Source: Micrococcales bacterium
GTDB taxonomy: Bacteria > Actinomycetota > Actinomycetes > Actinomycetales > Cellulomonadaceae
Length of the DNA stretch: 49,982 nt
Direction of reading: 5' to 3'
Assembly (NCBI GenBank): GCA_009777345.1
Contig: WRMB01000027.1
Coordinates: forward strand, 1-49,982
Below, piece after piece: positions 1 through 8,718 of this stretch. Below the pieces are notes generated by a model. That model ran no database searches and was not told the DNA's origin. It saw only the letters and a program-made list of their open reading frames with translations. A program made the position numbers and the translations under genes. The number at the start of each line of letters is the position of its first letter. Within the stretch, counting starts at the first letter, position 1.

Positions 1-295
1 GGAGGGGCGCCCGGGGGAGCTTTGGGCTTGCACGCCCACCGCTCGCACGGGAGCCCATCCCTCACCGACCGAGCACTTCAGATCAGCGCGGGACGAGCAG
101 TCTTGGACGAAGCAGTCGCACCAGACCGGTCGCGACGGGTCCACCGGACACCCGGTTGACGGGTATCGTCTGCGCTGGAGTACTGTCTGGCCCCCGCGTC
201 GACCGACGCGCCCCTGACCGAAGAGGAGCCATGCGCCCATCCGCCCGCCGCCGCACCGACCGCGGGGTCGTCCGACACGCCGGAGGTCGGTCCTG
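1..295. other. intergenic; fragment of a dispersed palindrome
   Basis: No convincing gene. Positions 34-61 resemble the right arm of the long palindrome at 29702-29763 (shared GCCCACCGCTC and GCCCATCCC blocks, followed by a similar CACC). The matching left arm is not recognisable here, so this looks like a half or degraded copy. The rest is GC-rich sequence leading to the kinase, with its Shine-Dalgarno GGAGGT at 282-287. Confidence 0.45.
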
Positions 296-1414
296 ATGAG
301 CACGCTGCTGGCAGGTCGCTACGAGCTGGGCGAGTCCATCGGGCGGGGCGGGATGGCCGAGGTGTACATCGCGAACGACCAGCGGCTGGAACGCACCGTG
401 GCGGTCAAGGTGCTGATGCCCGACTCCGCGCACGACTCGTCGTTCGAGGAGCGGTTCCGGCGCGAGGCCAAGGTCGCGGCGACGCTCAACCACCCGGCGA
501 TCGTCGCGATCTACGACACCGGCGAGGACGTGCCGCCCCACGGGCACCGGGTGTCGTACATCGTCATGGAGCACGTCGCCGGACGGACCGTGCGCGAGCT
601 GCTGGCCGACAGTCGGCTGCCCGACGGGCGCGACGGCCATATGAGCGTGGACCAGGCCCTGGAGATCGTGGTCGGGGTGCTGTCGGCCCTGGAGCACTCC
701 CACCGGGCCGGGATCGTGCACCGGGACATCAAGCCGGCCAACGTCATGGTCACCGCCAACGGCGCGGTGAAGGTCATGGACTTCGGTATCGCCCGGGCGC
801 TGGACGGGGCGGTGTCCGGGCTGACCCAGAGCTGGTCGGTCGTCGGCACCGCCCAGTACATGTCGCCCGAGCAGGCTCGGGGCGAGCCGGTCGACGCCCG
901 CTCCGACCTGTACTCCACCGGCTGCCTGCTGTTCGAGCTGCTGACCGGCCAGCCGCTGTTCTCCGCCGAGTCGATGGTCGCGGTGGCGTACAAGCACATC
1001 GCCGAGCAGCCACCAGCGCCCTCGACGCTCGTCCCGACGGTACCGCCGGTGCTGGACCAGATCGTCGCCCGGGCCCTGGCCAAGGACCGCAACGTGCGGT
1101 ACCAGTCGGCCGCGGAGCTGCGGTCCGACCTGGAGGCGGTACGCCGCGGGGCACCGGTGGCCCCGGTCCCGGCCGCGGCCCCCTACCCGCCCCCCGCTCC
1201 GGTCGTGGGGGCCCAGGCGGTGCCCAGCGGGACCGCGATGCTCCCGGCGACCGGGCAGGCCCCCTACGGGTACCCGACCGTGGCTGGCCCCGGACCGGGC
1301 TACGCGGGCCGCTCGACCAACCGTCCCGAGCCTCTGACCTGGATCATCGGCGCCGAGATCGTCGTCGCGGTACTTGCCCTGGCCGGGATCGTCTACTTCC
1401 TGATCGCAGGCTGA
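296..1414 (+). CDS. PknB-type Ser/Thr protein kinase, C-terminal membrane anchor only
   Basis: A 372-residue transmembrane Ser/Thr kinase. The N-terminal domain has the glycine loop GRGGMAEVY (16-24), the ATP-binding lysine in AVKVL (K38), the catalytic HRDIKPAN motif (D144), DFG (D162) and an activation segment ending in GTAQYMSPEQ, all as in active PknB-like enzymes. A Pro/Ala-rich linker follows (about 285-340). A single hydrophobic segment at about 347-372 ends the protein, so there is essentially no extracellular sensor and no PASTA repeats; the signal input is unknown. The ATG at 296 is chosen because GGAGGT lies 8 nt upstream. It converges on the ligase gene, with a 7-bp hairpin between them. 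The family call is secure; substrates cannot be inferred. Confidence 0.93.
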   Translation: MSTLLAGRYELGESIGRGGMAEVYIANDQRLERTVAVKVLMPDSAHDSSFEERFRREAKVAATLNHPAIVAIYDTGEDVPPHGHRVSYIVMEHVAGRTVRELLADSRLPDGRDGHMSVDQALEIVVGVLSALEHSHRAGIVHRDIKPANVMVTANGAVKVMDFGIARALDGAVSGLTQSWSVVGTAQYMSPEQARGEPVDARSDLYSTGCLLFELLTGQPLFSAESMVAVAYKHIAEQPPAPSTLVPTVPPVLDQIVARALAKDRNVRYQSAAELRSDLEAVRRGAPVAPVPAAAPYPPPAPVVGAQAVPSGTAMLPATGQAPYGYPTVAGPGPGYAGRSTNRPEPLTWIIGAEIVVAVLALAGIVYFLIAG

Positions 1415-1445
1415 GCCGCGCTGCGGGACTGCAGGATTGTCAGCC

Positions 1446-1462
1446 GAGCCTGCAACAGGCTC
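1446..1462. terminator. hairpin between convergent genes
   Basis: GAGCCTG and CAGGCTC form a perfect 7-bp stem with a 3-nt loop, between the kinase stop and the stop of the opposite-strand ligase. There is no T-tract. The position suggests a bidirectional terminator. Confidence 0.45.
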
Positions 1463-2596
1463 CTACAGCGGGTGCCCGGCGCGCATCTCGGCGACCAGGG
1501 AGCGGACGACGGCGCTCAGGTCGCCGTCGTGGCGGCGGGCCACGGCGCGCTGACGCTGGTACGACGCGCCCCGGCGCAGGATCTGGTGGACCGCGTCGAG
1601 CTCGTCGGCGCAGCCGAGGCGCTGCGCGACGGGGGCCAGGGTGTCCAGCCACCCGGCGACCGAGTCGGTGACCAGCTCTTCGGCGCCGTCGGCGTCGGTG
1701 ATGACGATCGCGTCCATCCCGTACCGGGCCGAGCGCCACTTGTTCTCCTGCAGGTACCACGGTGGCATGGTGGGCAGCGGGCGACCGGCGTCCAGCTCGG
1801 CGGAGAAGTGCTCGACCAGGCAATGAGTGAGCGCGGAGATCGAGCCGATCTCCGCCAGGTTCGTCGCCCCGTCGGCCACCCGGACCTCCAGGGTGCCGAA
1901 CTGCGGGGAGGGCCGCACGTCCCAGCGCAGCTCGCTGAACTCCTCGATGACGCCGACGTGCAGCATATCGCCGACGTACTGCTCCAGCTGGTCCCAGCGG
2001 TCGAACCCCGGCGGCAGGCCCGCGGTGGGCAGCTGCTGGAACAGCAGGGCCCGGTTCGAGGCGTATCCGGTGTCTTCTCCGGCCCAGAACGGCGACGACG
2101 CCGACAGCGACTGCAGGTGCGGGAACACCGTCATGACCGCCCGGGAGACCGGCAGCACCTTGGCCCGGTCCTCGATGCCGACATGGACGTGCACGCCGAA
2201 GATCAGCATCTGGCGTCCCCACCACTGGGTGCGGTCGATCAGCGTGGCGTACCGGGCCTTGTCGGTGACTTTCTGCCGGGCCCAGTGCGCGAACGGGTGG
2301 GTGCCCGAGCCCATGAGGTCGATGCGCAGCGGCGCGGCGGCCGTGGTCACCCGGTCCAGGGTGGCGGCCAGGTCAGCCACCGCCTCGCCGACGGTGCGGC
2401 ACACCCCGGACGCCACCTCGACGGTGTTGGCCAGCAGCTCGGGTTTGACCTTCGGCTCGTCGGCCACGGCGGCCAGCACCGCGTCCGCGGCCTGGCGCAG
2501 GTCGCCAGAGTCGGCGTCGACCAGGGCGAGCTCCCACTCCAGCCCGACCGTGGAGCGGTCGGACCGGGCGAAACCGAGCGTCGTCGGGGCGGCCAT
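1463..2596 (-). CDS. carboxylate-amine ligase, YbdK / glutamate-cysteine ligase family 2
   Basis: A 377-residue protein of the GCS2/YbdK family, whose members make a gamma-glutamyl-type amide bond using ATP. Visible family features are the N-terminal TVGLEWELALVD segment (the metal-binding acidic residues of the fold), a conserved GSGTHPF block, and HVHVGI. The start is placed at the ATG at 2596, giving MAAPTTLGFA. The frame stays open upstream to 2650 but that extension looks non-conserved. In-vivo substrates of actinobacterial members are mostly unassigned, so I give no gene symbol. The gene is monocistronic and converges on the upstream kinase. Confidence 0.88.
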   Translation of the reverse strand: MAAPTTLGFARSDRSTVGLEWELALVDADSGDLRQAADAVLAAVADEPKVKPELLANTVEVASGVCRTVGEAVADLAATLDRVTTAAAPLRIDLMGSGTHPFAHWARQKVTDKARYATLIDRTQWWGRQMLIFGVHVHVGIEDRAKVLPVSRAVMTVFPHLQSLSASSPFWAGEDTGYASNRALLFQQLPTAGLPPGFDRWDQLEQYVGDMLHVGVIEEFSELRWDVRPSPQFGTLEVRVADGATNLAEIGSISALTHCLVEHFSAELDAGRPLPTMPPWYLQENKWRSARYGMDAIVITDADGAEELVTDSVAGWLDTLAPVAQRLGCADELDAVHQILRRGASYQRQRAVARRHDGDLSAVVRSLVAEMRAGHPL

Positions 2597-2782
2597 CAGA
2601 GGCCGGTCCTCGAGGCAGCGGGCGCGACCGTCATGATGTGATCGTCCCACGTCGCGGGCCCCGGTGTGCTGCCCGGCGTCCCCGGCCGCTCGGACTAGCA
2701 GGACGATCCGGGCACATTGGACTCTCGTTTTTCGGTATCGTCGGGCTGCGAAGGCAGTGCAGCAGACACCGGAGGAGCCGTC

Positions 2783-3358
2783 ATGCGTCCATCATTTGCC
2801 CGTCGGGCCGTCGCGCTGGTCGCGACGGCCATCGTCAGTGCTGGCCTGGTCGCCGGGTGTAGCAGCAGCGATGACAACAGCGATGACAAGAACAAGGGCA
2901 AGAACAGCAGTGACAAGTCCTCGTCCACCCCGAGCGTGCTGCAGGTCGACCTGACCGAACCCCTCACCGATGAGACCTTCACGGTCGGCGACAACGACAC
3001 GGTGACCGTCGGCGTGCTCGGGCTCGAGTTCGACGGCGAGCTCCAGGTGCTGCACATGGTGTTCACGCCGCACTTCACGTCGCGGAGCAGGAGCGACAAC
3101 ATCAGTCTGAGCCAGATGCTCACGGGGGACCGCTACAGCTCGGCCGCGCTGACGCCACGGCTCGTCGACCGGAAGAACCTGAAGGTCTACTACGCGGTCG
3201 ACGACTTCAAGACGGGCGGCAAGACAGAGACGGTCAACGGACACCCGCTGTACGTGTACGCGGTGTTCGCCGCACCAGAGGACGGCAACCGGATCTTCGA
3301 GGTGCGGATCACGGACGCGTGGACGCCGTTCGTCGACGTCGAGTCCGTCGAGAAGTGA
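2783..3358 (+). CDS. putative lipoprotein, translationally coupled to the next kinase
   Basis: A 191-residue exported protein. It has a basic n-region (MRPSFARR), a hydrophobic core and a lipobox LVAGC with Cys26 as the predicted lipidation site, then a Ser/Asp/Lys-rich linker and a beta-rich globular part. I do not recognise the domain. The ATG at 2783 is preceded by GGAGGAG at 2771-2777, which decides the start; the frame is open from 2717. Its TGA overlaps the GTG of the following kinase (GTGA), so the two are probably made together. I infer that the lipoprotein may be a surface partner of the kinase's extracellular OmpA-like domain; the sequence does not prove this. Confidence 0.85.
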   Translation: MRPSFARRAVALVATAIVSAGLVAGCSSSDDNSDDKNKGKNSSDKSSSTPSVLQVDLTEPLTDETFTVGDNDTVTVGVLGLEFDGELQVLHMVFTPHFTSRSRSDNISLSQMLTGDRYSSAALTPRLVDRKNLKVYYAVDDFKTGGKTETVNGHPLYVYAVFAAPEDGNRIFEVRITDAWTPFVDVESVEK

Positions 3359-5229
3359 GCGGCGACGTGGACGGTGGGTCGAACATGCCCGGCGGCGGGG
3401 TAGGGCCTGGTGGGGCACCAGGCGGGGAGGGCCCTGGTCGGGTGCTGGCTGGCCGGTACGAGCTGGCCCAGCTGTTGGGTACCGGAGGGATGGCCGAGGT
3501 GTACGCCGCCGTGGACCGTCGGCTCGGTCGTACGGTTGCGGTCAAGGTGCTGCGGTCCGAGCTGGCCCATGACGAGTCGGTTCGCAGCCGGTTCCGACGC
3601 GAGGCGCAGTCGGCCGCGTCGTTGAACCATCCGACGGTCGTCGCCGTGCACGACACGGGTGACCTCGGTGACGATGTGGGAGAACCGTTCATCGTCATGG
3701 AGTACGTCCCGGGTCACACCCTGCGCGACGTCATGCACCGAGGGCAGCCGATGCCGGTCGACTATGCGTTGGAGATCACTGCCGGGGTGCTCACTGCGCT
3801 GGAGTTCGCCCACCGTGCGGGCATCGTGCACCGGGACATCAAACCGGGCAACATCATGCTCACCCCCGACGGGGTGGTGAAGGTGATGGACTTCGGCATC
3901 GCCCGGGCCCTGAACGACGACCTGACGATCACTCAGACGGTGGTCGGCACCCCGGCGTACCTGTCGCCGGAGCACGCCGAGGGTCAGCCCGTGGACGAGC
4001 GCTCAGACCTGTACTCCACCGGTTGCGTGCTGTTCGAGCTGCTGACCGGACGGCCGCCGTTCGACGCCGAGTCGGCCTACGTCGTGGCCGTGCAGCACAT
4101 CCAGGAGGCGCCGCCGGTACCCAGCACGCTCAACCCGGCGCTGCCGCCGGTGCTGGACCAGATCGTGGCCAGGGCGCTGGCCAAAGACCGCCAGGCCCGC
4201 TACCAGACCGCTGCACAGTTCCGCGCCGACCTGGAGGCGGTTCGCGCAGGGAAGATGGGCGGTGCGCTCCCGCGGTCCGGCGCTCAGGACGACCCGACCG
4301 ACCCGATCGTGCTGGACACCACCGCGAGGATGCCCTCGTCGGCGGCTGTTCCGCTGGCAGGCGGCGGCTTAGCGCCAGCCGTCGCGGCGGTGGCCGGTCT
4401 TCCGGCCCCGCCGGGACCATCCACTCCGGTGCAGCCGTCGTCACCAGCTCCGGTGGCCCTGTCGGAGAGTGCGGCAGCGTCGGACGGTGTCATGCCGCCG
4501 GTCACGCCTGGGGCGGTACCACCAGCTGCGGTGGTTCCCGCCATGTCTGCTGTCCACCCGGGTGGACAGGGCCCGGGCGTACCGGTCTCTGGTCCGGTGA
4601 AGCGTCGGTGGCCCTGGCTGGTGGGGGCCGCTGCCGGGGCGGTCATCGTTGTCGCAGTGGTGGTCGCGGTCGTCATGAACAGCGGCGGCGGTCCGGGCTT
4701 CACGTCGAGTACCGACACGCCCAAGCCGGGGAGGGTCGGCGCTTTCGACCTGGCCACGGTGCACCCACGGCCAGACACGCGGGAGTCGGTCGTCACGCTG
4801 AGCACGGACGGCCTCATCTGGAAGATCGGGCAGGGCACCGTCTGGCCTTTGATGGAGCAGGACAAGAAGAACGGCGTCACCACCGTGACGATCTCCGCCG
4901 ACATCTTGTTCGAGTTCGGCAAGGCTGATCTCAACGACGACGGCAAGACGACGATCATCGCGGCCGTCAAGGACGCGCCGAACGGTGCGTCGATCGACGT
5001 CACCGGCTACACCGACACGAAGGGTACCGATACCGACAACGCTGCGCTGTCCCAGGCTCGGGCGGAGGCAGTCGCCGTGATCATCACGGACGCTCGTCGT
5101 GACCTCACCGTCAACCCCGTAGGCAAGGGATCGGCCGACCCGGTTGCGTCGAACACCAACGACGACGGTTCGGACAGCCCCGAGGGCCGGGCCAAGAACC
5201 GCCGGGTGGAGATCCGCTTCAGCGGCTAG
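3355..5229 (+). CDS. Ser/Thr protein kinase with extracellular OmpA-like domain
   Basis: A 624-residue transmembrane kinase. The cytoplasmic kinase domain has a glycine loop (GTGGMAEVY), K64, HRDIKPGN (D161), DFG (D179) and a GTPAYLSPEH activation segment. A long Ala/Pro linker precedes one membrane helix (about 419-441). The extracellular part ends in an OmpA-like peptidoglycan-binding module (about 512-623), with DILFEFGKADL, GYTDTKGTDTDNAALSQ and the terminal NRRVEI signature; the Asp and Arg expected to bind diaminopimelate are present. The GTG at 3355 overlapping the upstream stop is preferred to a GTG at 3319, which would overlap the lipoprotein by 40 nt. An OmpA-like module in the position usually taken by PASTA repeats suggests cell-wall sensing (inference). 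Confidence 0.92.
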   Translation: MSGDVDGGSNMPGGGVGPGGAPGGEGPGRVLAGRYELAQLLGTGGMAEVYAAVDRRLGRTVAVKVLRSELAHDESVRSRFRREAQSAASLNHPTVVAVHDTGDLGDDVGEPFIVMEYVPGHTLRDVMHRGQPMPVDYALEITAGVLTALEFAHRAGIVHRDIKPGNIMLTPDGVVKVMDFGIARALNDDLTITQTVVGTPAYLSPEHAEGQPVDERSDLYSTGCVLFELLTGRPPFDAESAYVVAVQHIQEAPPVPSTLNPALPPVLDQIVARALAKDRQARYQTAAQFRADLEAVRAGKMGGALPRSGAQDDPTDPIVLDTTARMPSSAAVPLAGGGLAPAVAAVAGLPAPPGPSTPVQPSSPAPVALSESAAASDGVMPPVTPGAVPPAAVVPAMSAVHPGGQGPGVPVSGPVKRRWPWLVGAAAGAVIVVAVVVAVVMNSGGGPGFTSSTDTPKPGRVGAFDLATVHPRPDTRESVVTLSTDGLIWKIGQGTVWPLMEQDKKNGVTTVTISADILFEFGKADLNDDGKTTIIAAVKDAPNGASIDVTGYTDTKGTDTDNAALSQARAEAVAVIITDARRDLTVNPVGKGSADPVASNTNDDGSDSPEGRAKNRRVEIRFSG

Positions 5230-5255
5230 CAGAGCGTGGTGTCGCGGCACCCGGT

Positions 5256-6437
5256 TCAGAGTCGTTCGACGACGAGCACCCGTTGGGCCCCGGCTACCCG
5301 GGTGAGTACGACGGTCGCCGCCGCCGACCCGCGCAGCCCCAGCTGGGCGCGCAGCGTCTCGGGGGTGACCGCGGTGCCGCGCTTCTTGACCTCGAGCCGT
5401 CCGACGTCACGCTGCCGCAGGTAGGTGCGGAGCGTCTTGACGCCGAACGGCAGGTTGTCGAGCACCCGATAACCGGCGGCGACCGGCGAGGTGGCCCGGT
5501 GGTCGCAGGTCAGGTAGGCGATGGTCGGGTCGACCAGCCGACTGTCGATGTCCGCGGCGACCTGGCCGACGAGCCCGGCACGGATCACCGCCCCGTCGGG
5601 CTCGTACAGGTACCCGCCGACCGGTCCGGTGGCGGCGCGCGGCGGGCCGTCGGGTCCGGCGGCGACGGTGTGCGCCGCGTCGCCGGTCAGCACCAGGGCG
5701 GACCGGCCGGGACCCTCGGGCGCCAGCGGGCCGAACCAGAGCCCGACCTCGACGACGTCCCCGTCCACGGACACCCACTGGGCCCGGGCGTCGTCCGGTA
5801 CCGCGGAGTGGGCCAGGCCCGGACCCAGCTTGATGCCCAGCGCGGGTACCCGTTCGCGCAGCGCCAGCACCTGGTCCAGCGCGGGGGAGAAGGCCGCCGG
5901 GTCGAACACCCTCGATCCGGAGCGTCGCCGCCGGGCCGGGTCGGCCCACAGCCCGTCGACACCGTCCAGGTCGAGCGTCATCCCGTCGGTGTGCGCCACC
6001 GTGACCTCGGGGAAGTGCCGCAGGTTGACCGTGGCGACGGCGGCGGTGGCCTCGTCGGTGTCGGCCGCTCGCACCGTCAGGCCGACCCCGGCGAAGGCCA
6101 TCGTGTCGGCGCCGATCCCGCAGGTCAGGTCGGCGACGCAGGTGATATCGGCGGCCCGGTAGCGCTGGGCGTGGTGGGCGGCCACGGTCAGCCGGGTGGC
6201 CTGCTCCAGCCCGGTGCGGGTGAACAGCATCCCGTCGGCGAAGTCTCCGAACTTGCCGCGCGCCCTGGCCCGCAGCCGCGACTGGGTGAGTACCGCCGCG
6301 ACCAGCGTCGGGTCCAGTCCTTCGTCGTGCAGTCGCTGGGACACCTGCAGGGCCAGCCGTTCGTCGTACGGCGGCAGCGCCTGCAGCAGCGCCCAGCCCT
6401 GGGGGCTCAGCAGCGCCGCCAGGGCCTCGGGTTCCAC
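5256..6437 (-). CDS. class I SAM-dependent methyltransferase with THUMP-like C-terminus
   Basis: A protein of about 393 residues with a Rossmann methyltransferase core: VADLTCGIGADTMAFA is the SAM-binding loop and WADPARRR is the catalytic-type DPxR block. The C-terminal part resembles the THUMP-like domain seen in this actinobacterial family. Such proteins are predicted RNA methyltransferases, but the substrate is unknown. The GTG at 6437 (VEPEALAALL) is taken as start because a G-rich Shine-Dalgarno lies just upstream and conserved-looking sequence begins there; the frame is open to 6548. It is divergent from groES and shares that intergenic region with the CIRCE site. Confidence 0.8.
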   Translation of the reverse strand: MEPEALAALLSPQGWALLQALPPYDERLALQVSQRLHDEGLDPTLVAAVLTQSRLRARARGKFGDFADGMLFTRTGLEQATRLTVAAHHAQRYRAADITCVADLTCGIGADTMAFAGVGLTVRAADTDEATAAVATVNLRHFPEVTVAHTDGMTLDLDGVDGLWADPARRRRSGSRVFDPAAFSPALDQVLALRERVPALGIKLGPGLAHSAVPDDARAQWVSVDGDVVEVGLWFGPLAPEGPGRSALVLTGDAAHTVAAGPDGPPRAATGPVGGYLYEPDGAVIRAGLVGQVAADIDSRLVDPTIAYLTCDHRATSPVAAGYRVLDNLPFGVKTLRTYLRQRDVGRLEVKKRGTAVTPETLRAQLGLRGSAAATVVLTRVAGAQRVLVVERL

Positions 6438-6479
6438 CCCCCGATCCTGCCACGTCGGGACGGCCTCCGGCGCCGGTAG

Positions 6480-6506
6480 CTGGCACTCGCCTTGACCGAG
6501 TGCTAA
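6480..6506. promoter_or_regulatory. CIRCE operator (HrcA-type)
   Basis: CTGGCACTC, a 9-nt spacer, then GAGTGCTAA. The right arm is a perfect CIRCE arm and the left arm differs from TTAGCACTC at two bases. It lies about 135 nt upstream of the groES start. HrcA repression of the chaperonin gene is expected from established knowledge. Confidence 0.88.
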
Positions 6507-6640
6507 CCAGTTCCTAGAGTGTGCTGGTCGGTGCTCGCCATGAGGCAAGTGCCGATGCGCCCGGCCCCGGCACCCGCGACGACGGTGGTCGAAGGCGCGG
6601 CTAGGACATCCGAACCACTCACGCGAAGGGGAGGTCCGCA

Positions 6641-6937
6641 GTGTCGGTCTCCATCAAGCCGCTCGAGGACCGGATCGTGGTCAGGACCCTCGAGGCCGAG
6701 ACCACGACCGCTTCGGGTCTGGTCATTCCGGACTCCGCCAAGGAGAAGCCCCAGGAGGGCGAGGTCTTGTCGATCGGTCCGGGCCGGATCGACGACAACG
6801 GCCACCGGGTGCCGCTCGACGTGGCCGTCGGCGATACGGTTATCTACTCCAAGTACGGCGGCACCGAGGTGAAGTACGGCGGTGAGGAGTACCTGATCCT
6901 CTCGGCCCGTGACATCCTCGCGATCGTCACCAAGTGA
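6641..6937 (+). CDS. groES: co-chaperonin GroES
   Basis: A 98-residue protein of standard GroES length, beginning [14 protein letters not shown] and containing the mobile loop (about 17-34, [12 protein letters not shown]) and the C-terminal [13 protein letters not shown] block. It caps the GroEL cavity during protein folding. The GTG at 6641 follows AAGGGGAGG. A CIRCE operator lies upstream. It is followed immediately by a strong hairpin and then by whiB on the other strand, so no groEL is cotranscribed here; groEL must be elsewhere. Confidence 0.97.
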   Translation: MSVSIKPLEDRIVVRTLEAETTTASGLVIPDSAKEKPQEGEVLSIGPGRIDDNGHRVPLDVAVGDTVIYSKYGGTEVKYGGEEYLILSARDILAIVTK

Positions 6938-6957
6938 GGCGCTGAGCCTGCTTGCAC

Positions 6958-6990
6958 GACGGCCCCCGTCCAGCCCGGACGGGGGCCGTC
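6958..6990 (+). terminator. GC-rich hairpin after groES
   Basis: GACGGCCCCCGTCC pairs perfectly with GGACGGGGGCCGTC across a 5-nt loop (14-bp stem), 20 nt after the groES stop. No T-run follows. It is a likely transcription terminator and also lies beyond the 3' end of whiB. Confidence 0.75.
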
Positions 6991-7163
6991 GGTGTCGCTA
7001 CGCCTGGTCTCTTCGCGCCGGAGGCGCTGTTGTCGACGGCCTGACCGACAAGATCAGGTCCGGGCTTGGTCTCTCGTGCCCAGGGGCGTCGGCACGCGGC
7101 TGCCTGGGGCGTCGCCACGCACCCGGCCGACGCGACGCGCCGGACGGGGGGCGTCGTGCGGTG

Positions 7164-7478
7164 TCAGACGGCCGCGGCGGCGGCTGCGGCGGCGGCGGCG
7201 CGGCGCCGGGCGGCGAGCAGCTCGTAGCGCTCGTCCTCGGACAGCCCGCCCCACACGCCGTAGGGCTCGCGGACCTTGAGGGACTGCTCCCGGCACTGGT
7301 CGAGCACCGAGCACGTCGCGCACACGGCCTTGGCGGCCTCGGCGCGACGCTGGCGAGCGGCACCGCGCTCGCCTTCAGGGTGGAAGAACAGGGTCGGGTC
7401 GGCGCTGCGGCACGCGCCTTCGAACTGCCACTCCCACAGCTCCATCACAGGACCGGGCAGGCGTGAGATCTCCGCCAT
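7164..7478 (-). CDS. WhiB-family iron-sulfur transcription regulator (WhiB3/WhiD-like)
   Basis: A 104-residue Wbl protein. The four cluster-ligating cysteines are C23, C53, C56 and C62 (CATCSVLDQC block), and the GVWGG turn is at 74-78. A basic RRR followed by a poly-alanine tail ends the protein. Wbl proteins carry a 4Fe-4S cluster and bind the principal sigma factor. The position beside groES and a bldM-like gene, close to guaB, matches mycobacterial whiB3 and Streptomyces whiD, which is the basis for the subfamily suggestion. The start at 7478 gives MAEISRLPGP; the frame is open upstream to 7712 but that part is not Wbl-like. It is divergently arranged with the MerR-type gene. Confidence 0.93.
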   Translation of the reverse strand: MAEISRLPGPVMELWEWQFEGACRSADPTLFFHPEGERGAARQRRAEAAKAVCATCSVLDQCREQSLKVREPYGVWGGLSEDERYELLAARRRAAAAAAAAAAV

Positions 7479-7672
7479 CGAAGCCTCCACTCCATCGAGC
7501 ACAAGAACACGTCCTGTCAACATACAACCGCGCCAGAAGTTGTTCAAGGGTGAGTCGTAGGCCGTGCAGGTGAAACGAATTCTGCCCATAGCGGACATCG
7601 GGCTGCATATCGGGACCACTCGGGTCGGCTCGATGGCGCCGCGATCGGGGACAAGACTGGCAGAATCGCTGC

Positions 7673-8572
7673 ATGGCCTCCCACGGTCGCGCCGGAGACC
7701 GCGAGCAGCCACTGCTCGCGGTCGCTGCCGTCGCTCGTCGTCTGGGCGTCGCCCCCGCCACCCTGCGCACCTGGGACCGTCGCTACGGGCTGGGCCCCTC
7801 GGAGCACACCGCCGGGGCGCACCGTCGCTACACCGGGGCCGACGTCGAACGGCTCATGGTGATGCGGCGGCTCACCCTGGCCGGGGTCGCCCCGGCCGAC
7901 GCCGCCCGGGTCGCCCTGGACACCGACCCGGCTGCCGCCGAAGAGCTGGTAGGCGTCTCGCGCACCCCGGCCGCGGTGGTCGAGGCCGCGCTGGCCGCTG
8001 ACGGGCCGCGCCTGGACAGCCTGCTGCGGATCGCCGACGACCAGGACGTTATCGCCTGGTGGACCGATCTGGTGGCGCCCGCCCGGGACCAGCTGGCGCG
8101 GCGTACCGTGCTGGACCGTCCTGGCCAGGAAGCCGACCTGGTGGTGCAAATGGGGGTATGTGCCGCAGTTCGTGACAGAATGGCGTCAGTAGTGGTGCAA
8201 CCCGCAGGGGTGGTGCTGCTGCTCGCCCCACCGGGGGAGGCGCGACCGCTCGTCCTGCACGTGGTCGCCGCCGCCGTCGGCGGGGTCGACGCCAGGATGG
8301 TGTCGGGTCCGATGTCGGCCCGGCACATGGTCGAGCTGGTGATGATGACCAGGGCCCGTGCCGTGGTCACGGTCGCTGACCGGTGCGCTGCCGACATGTC
8401 GTTGGTAGAGGCGCTCGTCGCCGAACGGCCCGATCTGTCCCAGTTCGTCCTGGTACCAACCGAGGACTTCGGTCGCGTCCCGACGGGACCGCTGGTCCAA
8501 CGAGCCCGGTCGGTGGCCGGGCTCGTCCACGAGCTAAGGGCCGCTCTGGCGGCCCAGGACGAAGGGGCGTGA
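7673..8572 (+). CDS. MerR-family regulator with C-terminal B12-binding-like region
   Basis: A 299-residue protein. Residues about 13-80 form a MerR winged helix: LLAVAAVARRLGVAPATLR, then the RRYG and HRRYT signatures. The remaining ~200 residues have an alternating alpha/beta pattern resembling the cobalamin-binding half of CarH/LitR-type regulators. I cannot find the cobalamin-ligating histidine motif, so cofactor binding is doubtful. There is no clear Shine-Dalgarno before the ATG, so leaderless translation is possible. It sits between divergent whiB and the bldM-like gene, which suggests a regulatory cluster. The DNA-binding call is solid; the target and signal are unknown. Confidence 0.82.
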   Translation: MASHGRAGDREQPLLAVAAVARRLGVAPATLRTWDRRYGLGPSEHTAGAHRRYTGADVERLMVMRRLTLAGVAPADAARVALDTDPAAAEELVGVSRTPAAVVEAALAADGPRLDSLLRIADDQDVIAWWTDLVAPARDQLARRTVLDRPGQEADLVVQMGVCAAVRDRMASVVVQPAGVVLLLAPPGEARPLVLHVVAAAVGGVDARMVSGPMSARHMVELVMMTRARAVVTVADRCAADMSLVEALVAERPDLSQFVLVPTEDFGRVPTGPLVQRARSVAGLVHELRAALAAQDEGA

Positions 8573-8718
8573 TGACCGTGCTGGCGTTGTCCCGCACGGG
8601 GGCGGTCGGTGGCTACCACAGCTCGGCTGCCTCGGTGTCACTCACAAGTGGGACCCCTGCTTCCGATAGACAGACGGTGACCCCGCACAGGGGGCCGCAC
8701 TACCGAGAAGGAGGGGAC

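Noticed and set aside
8383..8718. Longer N-terminus for the BldM-like regulator
   Set aside because: It would overlap the MerR-type gene; a strong Shine-Dalgarno directly before 8719 and homology to BldM length favour the short form.
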